A DNA stretch of 35,256 bases, from contig JAUWMK010000004.1 of assembly GCA_030613185.1 (NCBI GenBank), positions 1 through 35,256 on the forward strand. Direction: 5' to 3'. Of the stretch, positions 34,394-35,256 are shown one piece after another. Positions within the stretch are counted from its first letter, which is position 1. Every line of letters begins with the position of its first letter. A program made the position numbers and the translations under genes. Below the pieces are notes generated by a model that saw only the letters and a list, made by a program, of their open reading frames with translations, was not told the origin of the DNA and ran no database searches. This DNA is from Promethearchaeum sp. (GTDB taxonomy: Archaea > Asgardarchaeota > Lokiarchaeia > Sigyniarchaeales > Promethearchaeaceae).

Positions 34394-35256
34394 TTGAAGA
34401 AATTAGCAGAATTATGGGAACCTATCGGATCCATGGAGGATAATAAAGTCCGATGCAAAGTTTGTTCACATTATTGCAATATATCTCCTGGAAAGCGGGG
34501 TTTTTGTAAAAGCAGAGAAAATATCAATGGGAAACTGTACGTCTTAAATTATGGATCATGTATCTCTCACGGTTCAATTGATCCTATTGAAAAAAAACCA
34601 CTTTATCATTTCTACCCTGGTAGCAATGCTTTTTCAATTGCTACAGTAGGTTGCAGTTTTAGATGTAAACATTGCCAAAATTGGAACATTGGCCCCAGTG
34701 CATATCCAAATAAGGATGGACTCATTGCTAAAATCTTTAAAAAAGATGAAAATTATGCTCAATCATTTAAATTGATTCAAATGACGCCGGATGAAGTTGT
34801 AACTCGAGCAAAAAAAGCAAATTGTAGATCAATTGCATACACTTATAATGAACCTACTATTTGGTTTGAATTTATAAAAGATACCGCCTTAAAAGCTAAA
34901 AAAGAAGGAATTAGAAACATTTTAGTTACAAATGGGTACTCCTCTAAGGAATCTAATGAAGAATATATCAAATTTATAGATGCTGTTAACATAGATTTTA
35001 AAGCTTTTAATGATTCATTTTATGATAAGATAGTAGGAGTCCCATCAAAGCAACCTGTTCTTGATACAGCTAAATTTATGAAAGAAAATGGTATCCACGT
35101 TGAAATTACTAATTTAATTATCCCAGAAGAAAATGATGACCTAAATGAAATTAGATCTATGGTAATATGGATAATTAATCACTTAGGAGCAGACACGCCA
35201 TTACATTTTTCAGCATATCACCCTTCCTATCGCTTAAAAAATCCTAGAACTTCCCC
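34394..35256 (+). CDS. amrS: AmrS-like radical SAM protein (AmmeMemoRadiSam system), 3' end beyond window
   Basis: About 287 codons are visible before the window ends. The N-terminal region has CKVCSHYCNI and a later Cys (GFCKSREN), the zinc-like Cys set of this family (C21, C24, C28, C38). The radical SAM motif is GCSFRCKHCQNW with Cys87, Cys91 and Cys94 (C-x3-C-x2-C). YTYNEPTIWFEF and VNIDFKAFN are family segments. The system pairs this enzyme with MEMO1-like and AMMECR1-like proteins, but neither is in the window. The start is a TTG at 34394; GTG at 34385 and ATG at 34433 are alternatives, and the first keeps the helix before the Cys motif. It is divergent from the GH38-like gene. Confidence 0.85.
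   Translation, partial: MKKLAELWEPIGSMEDNKVRCKVCSHYCNISPGKRGFCKSRENINGKLYVLNYGSCISHGSIDPIEKKPLYHFYPGSNAFSIATVGCSFRCKHCQNWNIGPSAYPNKDGLIAKIFKKDENYAQSFKLIQMTPDEVVTRAKKANCRSIAYTYNEPTIWFEFIKDTALKAKKEGIRNILVTNGYSSKESNEEYIKFIDAVNIDFKAFNDSFYDKIVGVPSKQPVLDTAKFMKENGIHVEITNLIIPEENDDLNEIRSMVIWIINHLGADTPLHFSAYHPSYRLKNPRTS

Overview
The window looks like chromosomal DNA from an Asgard archaeon, most likely a Lokiarchaeia-type lineage. The sequence is strongly AT-rich. Several genes start at GTG or TTG, and some start just downstream of a TATA-like box with no Shine-Dalgarno site. The gene content is a mix typical of Asgards: a Rab-like small GTPase beside a longin-like protein, an archaeal GINS subunit, an SMC/ScpA/ScpB operon, a ferredoxin-dependent 2-oxoacid oxidoreductase, a folate-linked histidine degradation enzyme, and many membrane or zinc-ribbon proteins I cannot name. 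The taxonomic call is inference; no rRNA or tRNA gene was seen.

Layout. 119-3472 (minus): a three-gene pyruvate/2-oxoacid:ferredoxin oxidoreductase operon, a fused gamma-delta subunit, then alpha, then a beta subunit whose halves are in swapped (circularly permuted) order. 3810-4615: a small coiled-coil protein and a glutaredoxin-like protein. 4646-6254: a longin-like protein and a Rab-like GTPase, divergent from one AT-rich promoter. 6287-7813: bifunctional formiminotransferase-cyclodeaminase, meeting tail to tail a radical SAM/HhH protein (7810-9642). 9905-16611 (minus): the smc-scpA-scpB operon; the SMC protein is very long and shows no canonical hinge, and ScpA and ScpB carry long N-terminal tails of opposite charge. 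16770-18278 (minus): a helical repeat protein interrupted by one in-frame TAA. 18305-18806: two small TTG-start ORFs, one resembling the C-terminal tail of ketol-acid reductoisomerase. 18840-22135 (minus): four consecutive membrane and/or zinc-ribbon proteins. 22213-25161: a HAD phosphatase and, divergent from it, a molybdopterin oxidoreductase. 25154-25708 (minus): a Gins23-type GINS subunit. 25766-29251: a large membrane protein with a HEAT-repeat tail. 29270-30691: a small mobile-element island with an IS607-type serine recombinase, a 21-bp inverted repeat, a decayed reverse-strand coding fragment and matching palindromes at both edges. 30764-35256: a coiled-coil protein, a TPR protein, a stand-alone GH38 C-terminal-like beta-sandwich protein, and the start of an AmrS-like radical SAM gene that runs off the window.

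How the genes work together. The 2-oxoacid oxidoreductase supplies acyl-CoA and reduced ferredoxin, and FTCD feeds one-carbon units from formiminoglutamate into folate. SMC, ScpA and ScpB would form the chromosome-organising condensin, and Gins23 belongs to the replicative helicase. The GTPase/longin pair fits the Asgard endomembrane-like regulatory repertoire. The strongest leads for something undescribed are the permuted beta subunit, the SMC without a recognisable hinge together with its charged-tail partners, and the stop-interrupted repeat gene.
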